Assembly: GCF_018389385.1 (NCBI RefSeq) | Contig: NZ_CP062698.1 | Coordinates: 3,041,501 to 3,105,500, forward strand | From: Anthocerotibacter panamensis C109 | GTDB taxonomy: Bacteria; Cyanobacteriota; Cyanobacteriia; Gloeobacterales; Anthocerotibacteraceae | Reading direction: 5' to 3' | Length of the DNA: 64,000 nucleotides | In this document: piece after piece, positions 25,870-35,470 of the stretch | Layout: every line of letters begins with the position of its first letter | How positions within the stretch are numbered: the first letter of the stretch is position 1 | Program-made: the position numbers and the translations under genes | Notes under the pieces: model-generated | Databases searched by the model: none | What the model was told of the DNA's origin: nothing | Seen by the model: the letters and a program-made list of their open reading frames with translations, nothing else

Positions 25870-26997
25870 TCAATAAAGCTCGTATTTGAGTAGCGTGCAG
25901 GGCAAAGCGCCGTTATAGACAGGGATACGGGCTGCGGTTCGCAAGCCTACCCGCTTAGCCAGTTCGCGGTTGCCCGTGAGGATAAAAGCGGTCCAGCCTT
26001 TGAAGCGCTGTTTAAAGACATCCCCCAGCAGCTTATAGAGCGGCTCCAGGTCTCGGAGGTCTCCCAGCCGCTCCCCATAGGGAGGGTTACACAAGAGGAC
26101 CCCTGTTGGAGCTGGAGCTTCGAGGTCCGCCAAGGTACAGCAGGCAAAGGCTATATGGTCCTCCAGACCACAGCGTTCAGCATTGGTCTGGGCCAGTTTT
26201 AGCACCTCCGGGTCTTGGTCACGGCCAAAGATAGGCGCTCGGAGGTGAAACAGGGCGGCGCTGTGTGCTTCTTGGCAGAGGTCCTCCCAGCATTGGGAGT
26301 CAAAGTCGGGCCAAGTCAGGAAGCCGAAATGACTGCGAAAGAGTCCGGGGGCCAGATTCAAGCTCTTCAGACCCGCCTCCAACGGCAGGGTTCCCGAGCC
26401 ACAGAGCGGGTCGAGGAAAGGCATCTCTGGTTCCCACCCGGCTAGAGCGAGGAGGGCTGCCGCCAGAGTTTCCTTGAGCGGAGCAACACCCATAGCCGGT
26501 CGATAGCCCCGCCGATGCAAGCTCGTCCCCGAACTGTCCCGGCTCAGGATACAACGATCCTGATGAATGTGGAGATTGAGGCGCACGTCGGGGCTTTTGG
26601 AATCTACACTGGAGCGCTCCCCAGTCTGCTTGCGTTGTTGGTCCACGATGGCATTTTTGACCTGGAGCGCGGTGAAATGGGTATGGTTTAAGGCGGGGCT
26701 CAGACCAGTGGCATCTACCGCGAGGGTATGACCGGGGGTGAGGTATTCCGCCCAATCAATAGCTTGGACTTCCCGATAGAGGGCTTGAGCATCCGGGCAG
26801 GGAAACTCCCGAATCGGCGCCAACACCCGAAAAATAGTCCGCGCCCACAGGTTCACCCGATAGAGCAGGGCCTTGTCCCCCGTGAAGTGCACACCCGCGA
26901 AATCCAGGTGGATATCCCGCCCGCCTAGACCCTCCAACTCTCGGGCTACGACAGATTCCAGTCCCCGAGCGACCGTGGCGAAATAGCAGTTCATCAT
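25870..26997 (-). CDS. THUMP-domain class I rRNA/tRNA methyltransferase (RlmL N-terminal-like)
   Basis: A 375-residue S-adenosylmethionine RNA methyltransferase. The N-terminal THUMP region (about residues 45-155) starts after YFATVARGLESVVARELEGL. The Rossmann domain has FLDPLCGSGTLPLEAGL (SAM motif I, about 193-209) and the catalytic VLLCNPPYGERLG (motif IV, NPPY). This is the architecture of the m2G-forming RlmL/YcbY N-terminal half and related TrmN/Trm14 enzymes. The most likely target is a guanine in 23S rRNA. Two adjacent Met codons give alternative starts one residue apart. Confidence 0.88.
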   Translation of the reverse strand: MMNCYFATVARGLESVVARELEGLGGRDIHLDFAGVHFTGDKALLYRVNLWARTIFRVLAPIREFPCPDAQALYREVQAIDWAEYLTPGHTLAVDATGLSPALNHTHFTALQVKNAIVDQQRKQTGERSSVDSKSPDVRLNLHIHQDRCILSRDSSGTSLHRRGYRPAMGVAPLKETLAAALLALAGWEPEMPFLDPLCGSGTLPLEAGLKSLNLAPGLFRSHFGFLTWPDFDSQCWEDLCQEAHSAALFHLRAPIFGRDQDPEVLKLAQTNAERCGLEDHIAFACCTLADLEAPAPTGVLLCNPPYGERLGDLRDLEPLYKLLGDVFKQRFKGWTAFILTGNRELAKRVGLRTAARIPVYNGALPCTLLKYELY

Positions 26998-27197
26998 TGC
27001 AGCAAGGTCGTGTGTTGGGCTTAGGACAGGTCCTCTATCCAGAATAGTCCAGACGCTGATCCCTGATCCGGGTTTTACCGGAGGTCTCAGCCCGTTAACG
27101 TGCTTTTGTCGTGGGTTTGAACAGTCCTGGATAGGGCAGTGTATTGTAGCCGTAGGGGGGTCTTGCTACCCGATGTCCATCAGCAACCGGAGCAAGC

Positions 27198-28028
27198 ATG
27201 TTCGAGTCGCGCATTGAAAAAGCTCAAAAGCACTTTGTCGATCTGCTCCAACGGTCGCAGGTCTTCCCCACAGAGCGCGGGATCCCGGTCGAACAAAAGC
27301 TTCTATTAGAAGAAGCGCTCATGGAACTCTCGGTCAATCTGGAGGAGCTCCAAGTTGTTACTGAGGAACTCCATCGGCAGGATGAGGCCCTGATTACCGC
27401 TCGGGAGGTGGTCGAGGCGGAGCACCTCTACTATCAGGAACTCTTTGACACGGCCCCTCATGCCTATTTGGTCACCGACCCTGAGGGGTTGATTCGCTTG
27501 GCAAACCACGCCGCCTGCACCCTTTTTAACGTCGCTCCAGCTTTTCTCAAGGGCAAGCCACTGATCACCTTCGTGGTGATGGAGGAACGGAAGACTTTTC
27601 GGGCACGTCTGGTCCGGGTGCGCCAAGTCTCTCTCTCCCAGACTTGGGAAGCAGCCCTACAGCCACGCAACCATGTTCCCTTGACTGCCTGCCTGACGGT
27701 CACCCCTATCTATGACCGGGACGAACGGGTGCTAGAGTTACGCTGGCAGATGTGGGATACCACCCGGCACAAACGTATCCAAGAGAGTCTCCAACGGACT
27801 AACGCGAGCCTAGAAGCACAAATTAAGGAGCAAACCGAAGCCCAGGAAGCCCGACTCGCGGAAGTGGAACAACTCCAGCGCCGCTGGCGTAGCGAAGTCA
27901 GCGAGCGCGAACAACTGGCCCGAGAACTCCAGTACTCTCAAGAGGAACTGGCCCGCGCCCAAGAAGCCCTGCGGCAAATCCAGGTCTGCTACACGGGTGA
28001 CTCCTTACTGGTCCACCAGGAAGGATAA
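27198..28028 (+). CDS. PAS-domain protein with flanking coiled coils
   Basis: A 276-residue cytosolic protein. Residues 1-75 form a helical region rich in Glu and Gln, and a PAS domain at about 77-190 starts YYQELFDTAPHAYLVTDPEG and continues with IRLANHAACTLFNVAP. A long heptad-rich coiled coil (about 195-270) follows. No kinase, GGDEF or DNA-binding domain is attached, so it probably signals through a partner. The related region in cyanobacterial and Gloeobacter-type response proteins is often named only a PAS sensor. Its stop directly abuts the stop of the convergent dioxygenase. Confidence 0.82.
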   Translation: MFESRIEKAQKHFVDLLQRSQVFPTERGIPVEQKLLLEEALMELSVNLEELQVVTEELHRQDEALITAREVVEAEHLYYQELFDTAPHAYLVTDPEGLIRLANHAACTLFNVAPAFLKGKPLITFVVMEERKTFRARLVRVRQVSLSQTWEAALQPRNHVPLTACLTVTPIYDRDERVLELRWQMWDTTRHKRIQESLQRTNASLEAQIKEQTEAQEARLAEVEQLQRRWRSEVSEREQLARELQYSQEELARAQEALRQIQVCYTGDSLLVHQEG

Positions 28029-28931
28029 TCAAAAAGCAGTGTAGCTCAGCCGGACGTAGATATCGCGCTGGTCGTCGTTAAAAGGCCGCCTGCCATGGAG
28101 TAAGCGCGTATTGTCCACCATCACCAAATCTCCACGCTGCCAAGCGATAGGCAAGGCCAATTGATCCGCAACGGCCTTCAGTTCGTAGAGCACCGCGTCA
28201 GGTATCTTGGTGTCATCTTCAAAGCGAACAATGCTATCTTTCTTGCCCTGGAGATATTCACCCCCGATGACCGGCAGGATGTTGTTGATAAAAATCTCCT
28301 GACCGTCGGGGTCTCGGACGGTAGCCCAACAGACGTACTCCGAGGTGACCGAGCGGTCGGCGCTGTGGACGGTGAGCTGGATGTCATTGGCTTGACAGGC
28401 TTGAGCGACCTCTTCCAGGTTGTCGGTCTGGTAGACCTCCTGCCACACACCATCGGCGTAGTGGCGGGTATATTTGATGCGCTTGGTCTGAAATAGCATC
28501 TGGGTAGTCGGACTCAGAGCCTGATAGATCTGGGCTCCATCACAGACAGTCGTCTCGCCATTCTGGAGCGCAGGCGTCGCGCAGTAGAACCAGAGCAGGG
28601 TCGGCTTATGCTTGAGGTAGTACATCTCCCCGTGCAGAGGAATACCAAACTTAAGCCTGCGCCCGGTCACCGTCATGAGTGTCTTATCTTTATTGACTGC
28701 CTCGCGCTGGTTGTGCGACCCCCCGACGTAGGCCATGAAGTCGCCCCCGAACTGGTCGCTAAAAGCCTTAAACCCATTCCGGTCCACCGCAAATCCCCGA
28801 AAGAGCAGCAGGTGGTAGCGACAGAACAGCGCAATGACTTCATCTCGGTTGAGCGTGGAGATATCGGTCTCGTCTTCAGCCAGGAGCGTTGCGCCATACC
28901 CAGCAGCCAAGGGTGCAATCTGGATGCCCAT
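28029..28931 (-). CDS. TauD/TfdA family Fe(II)/2-oxoglutarate oxygenase, SyrP/clavaminate-synthase-like
   Basis: A 300-residue non-heme iron oxygenase. The iron ligands are the H-x-E of PLHGEMYYLKHKPTLLWFYC (about residues 98-100) and the distal His in VDNTRLLHGRRPF. The following Arg is the 2-oxoglutarate ligand. The HxE rather than HxD form, together with ALQNGETTVCDG, is typical of the SyrP/clavaminate synthase branch that acts on amino acids or peptide natural products. It lies at the downstream end of a minus-strand group with a propeller-like protein and a sulfotransferase. The substrate is unknown. Confidence 0.87.
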   Translation of the reverse strand: MGIQIAPLAAGYGATLLAEDETDISTLNRDEVIALFCRYHLLLFRGFAVDRNGFKAFSDQFGGDFMAYVGGSHNQREAVNKDKTLMTVTGRRLKFGIPLHGEMYYLKHKPTLLWFYCATPALQNGETTVCDGAQIYQALSPTTQMLFQTKRIKYTRHYADGVWQEVYQTDNLEEVAQACQANDIQLTVHSADRSVTSEYVCWATVRDPDGQEIFINNILPVIGGEYLQGKKDSIVRFEDDTKIPDAVLYELKAVADQLALPIAWQRGDLVMVDNTRLLHGRRPFNDDQRDIYVRLSYTAF

Positions 28932-28945
28932 GATAAATCCCTAAC

Positions 28946-30142
28946 TTAGGTGCAAAGCAGGATCTCCAGACTCGCTTGCGTGCCGCCTGAGATGAGGACC
29001 AGACCCAGGGGCGTCGAGAGAGCGCTGTGAACGCTGGTCAGGGGGTAGCTTGTCAATTGCTCCACCGCAACTTGCTCCCAGGTCTCTCCGTCCATAGACC
29101 CCCAGAGTTGGAAGTCTTCTCCTTGATTAGCTCCGATATAGAGATAGCCTTGGTGGACCACGCTGAACAGAAAGGTCGTGGTATACGGCTCGTCAAACCC
29201 TGCCCCCATTCCGGTGAAAGGAATCTTGAGCCCCTGAGGACTGAAGCGGGGCGAGCCGATCAGGACATCCCAGGTGTCGTCGGAATTGACCCGGAGCAGT
29301 TCTGGTTCTTTGAGGGGGATGTGGTTGAGGCTACCACAGCCGGGGACCGGATAACCGCACAGCAGATAGAGCGCATCCTTAAAGACCTGCACCTCGCCCA
29401 CCACCTGATTGAGGGTATAGCGGAAGGTGCCACTACCCAAAACCTGCTTCCAGGAGTGGGAGGTTTCTGCTCCTTGGGTCTTCCAGAGTTGGAAGCCGCG
29501 AACGCTATTGGCTGTTGCAGCCCAGAGACTCTGGTTGAAGACGACCAAGCGCGAGATGGCGTCGTTGTCGAGATCGTTAAATCCGGGCTGGCTTACCTCT
29601 TCCCAGTGTCCAGGGGCGCTGAGGTCTGTGGCTGCGACCAAGGGTATCTCCGCCCAACCGCCCGGAGTGTCCTCTAGCGGAACGATAGGTAGTGAGTAGA
29701 GTTTGCCCTGGAAGGTGACCAGACGACGTAGGGAAAAAGCTTCTTCGCTGTCAGGCTCCAGTTGCGAGACCAGGGTGTATGCTATTCCGTCCTCAGAGCT
29801 ATAGACTTGGACCCCGAGGGCTGAACGGATGCTCACACAGAGGACCGCTGGTTTCTCTCCCGCTGGGATGACGGTCATCTCACTCCAGACCTGAGAAGGC
29901 GTGGCCCCAGCATCGAGAAGAGGAAGTGTGAAGACGGGTTGCCAGCCCGCCTGGGGATCGTAGCGCAACACCTGCCCGGAAGTCGTGGCGGAAGCTTCCA
30001 GGGCATAGATGGCGCTGAGGTATAGGTGGCCGTTAAAAAAGGCGGCGGCGCACGCCTCCTTGTACGTAGGCTGGTCGAGCTTATCAGGGCTGGTCGTGAC
30101 CATTGTTGTGACCATGCGCTCGGCGGTGAGTAGCGACGACAT
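28946..30142 (-). CDS. Propeller-like protein of unknown function
   Basis: A 398-residue protein without signal peptide or membrane helix. It contains repeated short strands of the type VxxFNGHLYLSAIY, LVTFQGKLYSLPIV, LVVFNQSLWAATAN, VQVFKDALYLLCGY and VVHQGYLYIGANQGEDFQLW. Each is spaced by about 50-70 residues, as in a beta-propeller of roughly six blades. No active site is recognised. AAGGAGG sits 9 bases before ATG 30142; a longer frame upstream would overlap the sulfotransferase stop. Neighbouring genes encode an oxygenase and a sulfotransferase, so it may bind or help modify the same metabolite. Confidence 0.6.
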   Translation of the reverse strand: MSSLLTAERMVTTMVTTSPDKLDQPTYKEACAAAFFNGHLYLSAIYALEASATTSGQVLRYDPQAGWQPVFTLPLLDAGATPSQVWSEMTVIPAGEKPAVLCVSIRSALGVQVYSSEDGIAYTLVSQLEPDSEEAFSLRRLVTFQGKLYSLPIVPLEDTPGGWAEIPLVAATDLSAPGHWEEVSQPGFNDLDNDAISRLVVFNQSLWAATANSVRGFQLWKTQGAETSHSWKQVLGSGTFRYTLNQVVGEVQVFKDALYLLCGYPVPGCGSLNHIPLKEPELLRVNSDDTWDVLIGSPRFSPQGLKIPFTGMGAGFDEPYTTTFLFSVVHQGYLYIGANQGEDFQLWGSMDGETWEQVAVEQLTSYPLTSVHSALSTPLGLVLISGGTQASLEILLCT

Positions 30143-30176
30143 GCTGCTTGTCCTCCTTGGACGCCTTGCTGGTGAT

Positions 30177-31085
30177 CTAGACATAACCAACTTGATGAGC
30201 GAGCTTACTGAGTTTCTCGGAGAAACCTTCGTTGACAGCCCACTTCAGGGCTCCCTGCTCGATCTCATTGGCTAAAGACGGCTCCTTGACTTTACCAGGA
30301 CGCAATTTCGGGCTCATCATGAACTTCCCGTCATTGCCGCCCCGAGCGGGGTAAGGACCAACGCAGGCGTAGGGGGAGTCCTCAGGATGCTTCATCGCCT
30401 CAATCGCCGCTTTGTCGGTGCGGATGCCTAACCATTCGGAGATCTGCGGCAGGTACAAGTCGGGATCAGAGAGAATATCTTCTCCCTTGACGCGCATACT
30501 CTGGCCGGTGGGCAGGCTGTTGATGAAGTTAGTGATGTTGAGGTGGGTGTTGTACCACAGTCGGATAGGGTCGATGGGCAAACCCGTAATCGGCTCAACC
30601 TTGCTGGACTTACCTTTGCGGTCTACAAACTCCAGCATCGATTTGCGGGCAGAGACCGGATGGCGAATAAGATGCAAGTAGCTGGCCTGGGGGTAGTACT
30701 GGTAGGCTCGCTCAATAAATTCTTTGGTCGTCACCGTGACCGGACTCTTCTCGACTCCGATTTTGGGGTGGATGAGTTCGAGTAGGTAGTCGTAGAGTTT
30801 TTTGGTGGACCAGTCACCGCGCTCGCTCAACCAGAGTCTAGCTTTGGCAATCGTGGCGATGGTCTGGGTCTTATCGTGGAGCTGGGCCAAGGTCCTGAGC
30901 AGTCCCGGCGGTCCCTGGGGGCGACCCCGATGAGCGTGATGCTCCATCACCCCTTGGATAGTATCGGCGACAAAGAGGTGTAACTCCGGGAATCCGTACA
31001 GATCGGGGTGCTGACCAATCATGGTAGACACCACTGACGAGAAGGAGCGCGGAGGTGAGAGGATGATCAAAAGTTCAGAAGTCAT
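30177..31085 (-). CDS. PAPS-dependent sulfotransferase
   Basis: A 302-residue sulfotransferase-fold protein that would move sulfate from PAPS to a hydroxyl or amine. The 5'-phosphosulfate loop is ILSPPRSFSSVVSTMIGQHP (residues 8-27), and the 3'-phosphate site is SYLHLIRHPVSARKSM (about 136-151), with its Arg and Ser. A paralogue encoded on the opposite strand at 31912-32820 shares the two motifs and a YAC-GPY-A--GND segment near the C terminus. It is 74 bp from a small coiled-coil gene upstream. The acceptor is unknown. Confidence 0.86.
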   Translation of the reverse strand: MTSELLIILSPPRSFSSVVSTMIGQHPDLYGFPELHLFVADTIQGVMEHHAHRGRPQGPPGLLRTLAQLHDKTQTIATIAKARLWLSERGDWSTKKLYDYLLELIHPKIGVEKSPVTVTTKEFIERAYQYYPQASYLHLIRHPVSARKSMLEFVDRKGKSSKVEPITGLPIDPIRLWYNTHLNITNFINSLPTGQSMRVKGEDILSDPDLYLPQISEWLGIRTDKAAIEAMKHPEDSPYACVGPYPARGGNDGKFMMSPKLRPGKVKEPSLANEIEQGALKWAVNEGFSEKLSKLAHQVGYV

Positions 31086-31159
31086 GGCAGTCCCGTGAAT
31101 CTGTTCTAGAGAGAAGTGTGTATTGGGGAGGGTTCAATGCCAGAGAACAGAACACCGGA

Positions 31160-31750
31160 TCACTTACGCGAATCGATGTGCGTTTGAATAAACGTCAATT
31201 CCTTCTGCATCTCCTGGAGTAGACCACTCAACCAGTCACAGCGGTACTGAACCTCTTTCTTGCGCTGCTCCAACTCTTCGAGGCTGGTAGTGCTCAAGTC
31301 AGCTTCAGTGCTGGCGGAGAATGTCTGCTGCATGCTCTTAAAAGAATCTGGAGCCAGGGCTTTTTCGTTGGTAGTTTTTTGAGCGTCTTTCTTCTTCTTG
31401 CGTCGTCCCATGAAAGCTTGGATCGCAGGGTCTTTGATCTCGTTTATGGCTTCTTCGCCACCGCCTTGCTTCTTTTTGCGGCGGGCTTCTCGCATCTGCA
31501 TCAGGGTCCCGAGCAGCGGATCATTGGCATCCAACTGGCTGATTTGGCTTGCGATATCGCCGCCTTTTGAGAGGCTGGCCTTGAGGTTACGCAGGCGCTG
31601 AAAGGTATCCATAAAGGTATCGCTTTCGAGGCCGCCGCTGGTCGGTTGGGGCTCTTCGGTCTCGGTGCGACGAGCCTCGCCACGACGGTCGCGCATCCGT
31701 TGAAGAAGTTCTTGGCGCTTGGTATTAGGGGTCTTTGCGTCTTCGGTCAT
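31160..31750 (-). CDS. Charged coiled-coil protein of unknown function
   Basis: A 196-residue soluble protein that is very rich in Lys, Glu, Arg and Gln. Low-complexity stretches include MREARRKKKQGGGEE and MGRRKKKKDAQK, and a C-terminal helix from about residue 150 (LEELEQRKKEVQYRCDWLSG) looks like a coiled coil. I do not recognise a family. It is the first gene of the minus-strand group ending in the oxygenase, and is divergent from the second sulfotransferase with about 160 bp between them, a likely shared promoter region. Confidence 0.65.
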   Translation of the reverse strand: MTEDAKTPNTKRQELLQRMRDRRGEARRTETEEPQPTSGGLESDTFMDTFQRLRNLKASLSKGGDIASQISQLDANDPLLGTLMQMREARRKKKQGGGEEAINEIKDPAIQAFMGRRKKKKDAQKTTNEKALAPDSFKSMQQTFSASTEADLSTTSLEELEQRKKEVQYRCDWLSGLLQEMQKELTFIQTHIDSRK

Positions 31751-31911
31751 TATCTATAACCCCAGAGTGGAGGTAACAGAACACGCTAAGTGTACCACAG
31801 GTTAATTGGACGTAACGGGGGCTCTTATTTTACTCTAAAAACTGTATATTGACCTCAGCCCAATGGCAGCCCTAGCAGATAATGCTTGGCCCCATCCACC
31901 CGCAACGGACC

Positions 31912-32820
31912 ATGAACGTACCCCAGCCTGTGTTCATCCTGGCTTCGCCCCGCTCTTTTACTTCTTTGATCTGCGCGATGCTCGGACAACACCCCGAAAC
32001 CTACGGGGTCCCAGAACTCAATCTTTTTGTCGCTGAGACTATGGACCAGCTCTTGCGCCGCTTCAAGGGGCTACGTCAGTTCATGTTGCATGGCCTGTTG
32101 CGGACGGTGGCCCAACTGTATGGGGGGGAGCAGACGATGCTCTCGATTGACATGGCCCACCGCTGGATTGGTCGCTACCGCACGGCGACGACGGCTGAGG
32201 TCTACCAAGAACTCTGTCGCAAGGTAGCTCCTCTGCGCATCGTAGACAAGAGCCCCGTCTACTGCTCCAATCCCCAGATTTTACTGCGGCTGCAACGCAC
32301 CTTCCCGGAGGCCCACTATCTCTATCTGGTACGCCATCCCCGGACTCAGGGGCAGTCGGTGATGAAGGTCAAAGGCGGGGCGGTAGTGGCGGCGCTAGCT
32401 GATTCTGTGGACTACTCTACCCAGCCTCCAACCATTGATCCCCAGTACGCTTGGTACAAGATGCAGCGGATCATCCTCGATTTTTTGGGTACAGTCCCTC
32501 CTGAAAAACAGCTCCGTGTGCGTGGGGAGGATGTCCTCAACGATCCAGCGGCCCAATTCGAGCTGATTTGTCGCTGGTTGGGCTTGACCTGGAGCGAAGA
32601 TGCCTTCGAGCAGATCCTCCAGCCCGAGAACTCCACCTACGCCTGCCCCGGTCCCTACGGCGCACATCTGGGCAACGACCCCAATTTTCTCAAGTCACCG
32701 GGCTACCGCTATCGAGGCATCGACCCAAGCGACCTGGCAGGACCGCTCCCCTGGCGCAAGGACGGCACGGGCTTTACGCCGGAGGTGATCAGGTTGTGCC
32801 GGGAGTTGGGCTATCCCTGA
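31912..32820 (+). CDS. PAPS-dependent sulfotransferase (paralogue of the one at 30177)
   Basis: A 302-residue sulfotransferase-fold protein. The PAPS loop is FILASPRSFTSLICAMLGQHP, and the 3'-phosphate motif is HYLYLVRHPRTQGQSVM. Its C-terminal YACPGPYGAHLGNDPNF block matches the segment YACVGPYPARGGNDGKF of the neighbouring paralogue, so both arose from one duplication. ATG 31882 would add ten residues, but ATG 31912 is placed like the paralogue start; no clear ribosome binding site decides. It is followed 109 bp later by phosphoketolase on the same strand. Confidence 0.85.
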   Translation: MNVPQPVFILASPRSFTSLICAMLGQHPETYGVPELNLFVAETMDQLLRRFKGLRQFMLHGLLRTVAQLYGGEQTMLSIDMAHRWIGRYRTATTAEVYQELCRKVAPLRIVDKSPVYCSNPQILLRLQRTFPEAHYLYLVRHPRTQGQSVMKVKGGAVVAALADSVDYSTQPPTIDPQYAWYKMQRIILDFLGTVPPEKQLRVRGEDVLNDPAAQFELICRWLGLTWSEDAFEQILQPENSTYACPGPYGAHLGNDPNFLKSPGYRYRGIDPSDLAGPLPWRKDGTGFTPEVIRLCRELGYP

Positions 32821-32929
32821 GGGGGAAATCGCTCTAGGAGCGTAGGTAGGTAGATAGGGAAAGGGCTAAACAGGACGCAGGAGGATGGCGAACTGCGCCG
32901 GTCACCTGTTCTGTCTTTGGGGGAGCGTC

Positions 32930-35374
32930 ATGACCTTTACTGCCCTACCCGCCGCCTTATCGTCCTTGCCCGGTCCATCCGTCGATGTCCAAGGGACCCG
33001 TGAGCAGCAACGGGAGGAATTGACGTCTATTGCCCGCTACCGTCGGCTGGTCAACTATCTAGCCGCCGCGCAGGTCTATCTCAAGGACAACGTCCTGCTC
33101 CAAGAACCCCTACGCCCTGAACACATCAAGGACCGGCTGCTGGGACACTGGGGCACCTGCCCAGGGATCAATCTGGTCTACGCCCACCTCAACCGTCTGA
33201 TTTGCCACTATGACCTGGATATGTTTTTGGTGACGGGTCCGGGTCACGGGGCTCCAGCCAACCTCGCCAATCTCTATCTCGAAGGGACGCTCCAGGAATA
33301 CTATCCCCACCTCACCCTCGACCGGTCTGGGCTCCACGAATTCATCCAGGGTTTCTCCTGGCCGGGGGGATTTCCGAGCCATCTCTATCCCGGAGTACCA
33401 GGGACGATCCACGAAGGCGGCGAACTGGGCTATGCCCTCGCTACGGCCTTCGGAGCGGCTTTTGACAACCCGGACCTGATCGTAGCCTGCATCGTCGGGG
33501 ATGGTGAGGCGGAGACCGGACCGACAGCGGCAGCATGGCACAGCTATAAGTTTCTCGACCCCCAAGAATCAGGGGCGGTCCTGCCCATCCTCCATCTCAA
33601 CGGCTACAAAATTTCTAACCCGACGATCTACGGCACGATGAGCGATGTCGAGTTGGTCTATCTCTTTACGGGCTATGGTTGGCAGGTGCGCCTTGTGGCG
33701 GACAGCGACCTGGATGCCGACCTGTACGCCTCTTTGGACTGGGCATACCGCGAGATCCGTTCGATCCAACGGTGCGCCCGCGAGGGTAAACCACTCCTGC
33801 AACCGCGCTGGCCGCTGATTATCCTGCGCTCTCCCAAAGGGATGTCGGGGATCGGCTGGCTGGATGGCAGACCGATGGAAGGCTCCTACCGCTCCCATCA
33901 GGTCCCCGCCAAAGACCTCAAAACCAATCCCGAACACCTCAAGCTGGTCGAATCCTGGTTGCGCTCTTATCGGATCGACGAACTTTTGGACGAGGCGGGC
34001 CATCCTGATACTCAGTTGCTCGCCCTGTGCCCGCAAGGTAACCGGCGCATGGGTAGCAACCCCCATACTTTCGGGGGCCGTATCCGCAAACCCCTCGACC
34101 TGCCGTCTATTGCGGCCTTTGCGGTACCTGTTATCCCGGTGGGCCAGGAGCCTATCTGCCAGCGTGGGGAGACCCAGATGAGCAGTGTCCAGGCCGTGAC
34201 GCAATATATAAAAGAGGTCATCTGCCGCAATCGTCAAACCTTCCGCATCTTTTGCCCGGACGAGTTGGAGTCCAACTTACTGGGGAGCGTCTTAGAAGTG
34301 ACCGGGCGTAATTATCAGTGGCCGGTCCCGCCTTTTAATGAACACATCACCGCCGACGATGGGCGGGTGCTCGAAATCCTCAGCGAGCATACCTGCCAAG
34401 GTTGGCTACAGGGCTATCTGTTGACGGGTCGCCACGGACTTTTCCCGTCCTACGAGGCATTTTTAAATATAGTGACCTCAATGATGGACCAGTACGCCAA
34501 GTTCCTCAAGATGTCCCAGGAATTTCCCTGGCGCTTGCCCGTCGCGTCTTTAAACTATCTGGAGACCTCGACGCTGTGGCGGCAGGAGCACAATGGTTTC
34601 TCCCACCAGAGCCCCGGCTTTATCAACTCAGTCCTCAACAAAAAAGCGGGGGTGATGCGCGTCTACCTGCCGCCGGACGCCAACTGCCTCATCAGCACGG
34701 TGGACCATTGCCTCAGGAGCAAAAACTACGTCAATCTAGTCATCGCCAACAAACAGCCCGCCCCGCAGTGGCTGACCATGGATGAGGCGGTCCACCACTG
34801 TCGGGCGGGGGCTTCGGTGTGGCCTTGGGCGAGCACAGATGCGGGGGTGGACCCGGACGTAGTCCTAGTAGGCATCGGCGACAACTCGACCTTAGAAGTC
34901 CTAGCGGCGGCGCACACCCTGCGCAACGAGTTTCCGCAACTGCGCCTGCGGGTGGTCAATGTGACGGATCTGCTCGTCTTAGAAGAAGAAACAGAGCATC
35001 CCCACGGACTCAACCACGACCTCTTCAATGCCCTTTTCACCCCCGACCGCCCGGTGATCATCAACTTCCACGGCTATCCGTCGGTGGTGATGCAGCTACT
35101 CTTTCACCGGCCCAATCAGGAGCGGTTTTTCATCCATGGCTATCGGGAGGAGGGGACGACGACGACGCCCTTTGACATGAATGTCCGCAATGGCACGAGT
35201 CGCTACCACCTCATCAACCAAGCAATTCGCCTCGCAGCGGCCCACAATCCCTACGTGGCAGCGAGAGCGAGTGAACGGGTCTCGCACTACACCTACATCC
35301 TGCGGGACCATCGCCGCTATATCCATAAACACGGGTGTGACCCCGAGGAGATTACCCATTGGCGGTGGTGCTAG
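32930..35374 (+). CDS. xfp: Xylulose-5-phosphate/fructose-6-phosphate phosphoketolase
   Basis: A thiamine-diphosphate phosphoketolase of 814 residues, the family length. It cleaves xylulose-5-P (and often fructose-6-P) to acetyl-phosphate and an aldose phosphate, a carbon-saving route in cyanobacteria. Motifs include GHWGTCPGINLVYAHLNRL, VTGPGHGAPA, EGGELGYALATAFGAA, the ThDP site VGDGEAETGPTAAAWH and LPPDANCLISTVDHCLRS. GGGGGAG before ATG 32930 supports this start; ATG 32885 has its Shine-Dalgarno too close. The sequence is intact. Confidence 0.95.
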   Translation: MTFTALPAALSSLPGPSVDVQGTREQQREELTSIARYRRLVNYLAAAQVYLKDNVLLQEPLRPEHIKDRLLGHWGTCPGINLVYAHLNRLICHYDLDMFLVTGPGHGAPANLANLYLEGTLQEYYPHLTLDRSGLHEFIQGFSWPGGFPSHLYPGVPGTIHEGGELGYALATAFGAAFDNPDLIVACIVGDGEAETGPTAAAWHSYKFLDPQESGAVLPILHLNGYKISNPTIYGTMSDVELVYLFTGYGWQVRLVADSDLDADLYASLDWAYREIRSIQRCAREGKPLLQPRWPLIILRSPKGMSGIGWLDGRPMEGSYRSHQVPAKDLKTNPEHLKLVESWLRSYRIDELLDEAGHPDTQLLALCPQGNRRMGSNPHTFGGRIRKPLDLPSIAAFAVPVIPVGQEPICQRGETQMSSVQAVTQYIKEVICRNRQTFRIFCPDELESNLLGSVLEVTGRNYQWPVPPFNEHITADDGRVLEILSEHTCQGWLQGYLLTGRHGLFPSYEAFLNIVTSMMDQYAKFLKMSQEFPWRLPVASLNYLETSTLWRQEHNGFSHQSPGFINSVLNKKAGVMRVYLPPDANCLISTVDHCLRSKNYVNLVIANKQPAPQWLTMDEAVHHCRAGASVWPWASTDAGVDPDVVLVGIGDNSTLEVLAAAHTLRNEFPQLRLRVVNVTDLLVLEEETEHPHGLNHDLFNALFTPDRPVIINFHGYPSVVMQLLFHRPNQERFFIHGYREEGTTTTPFDMNVRNGTSRYHLINQAIRLAAAHNPYVAARASERVSHYTYILRDHRRYIHKHGCDPEEITHWRWC

Positions 35375-35470
35375 CCCTTGGGGGAGGAATCTTTAGCGGA
35401 AGTTCAAACATCCTGCTTTCCGGCAGCCTGCACGGTATGAAAAGATAGGGTTCTAACCACAGGTCAGCCT

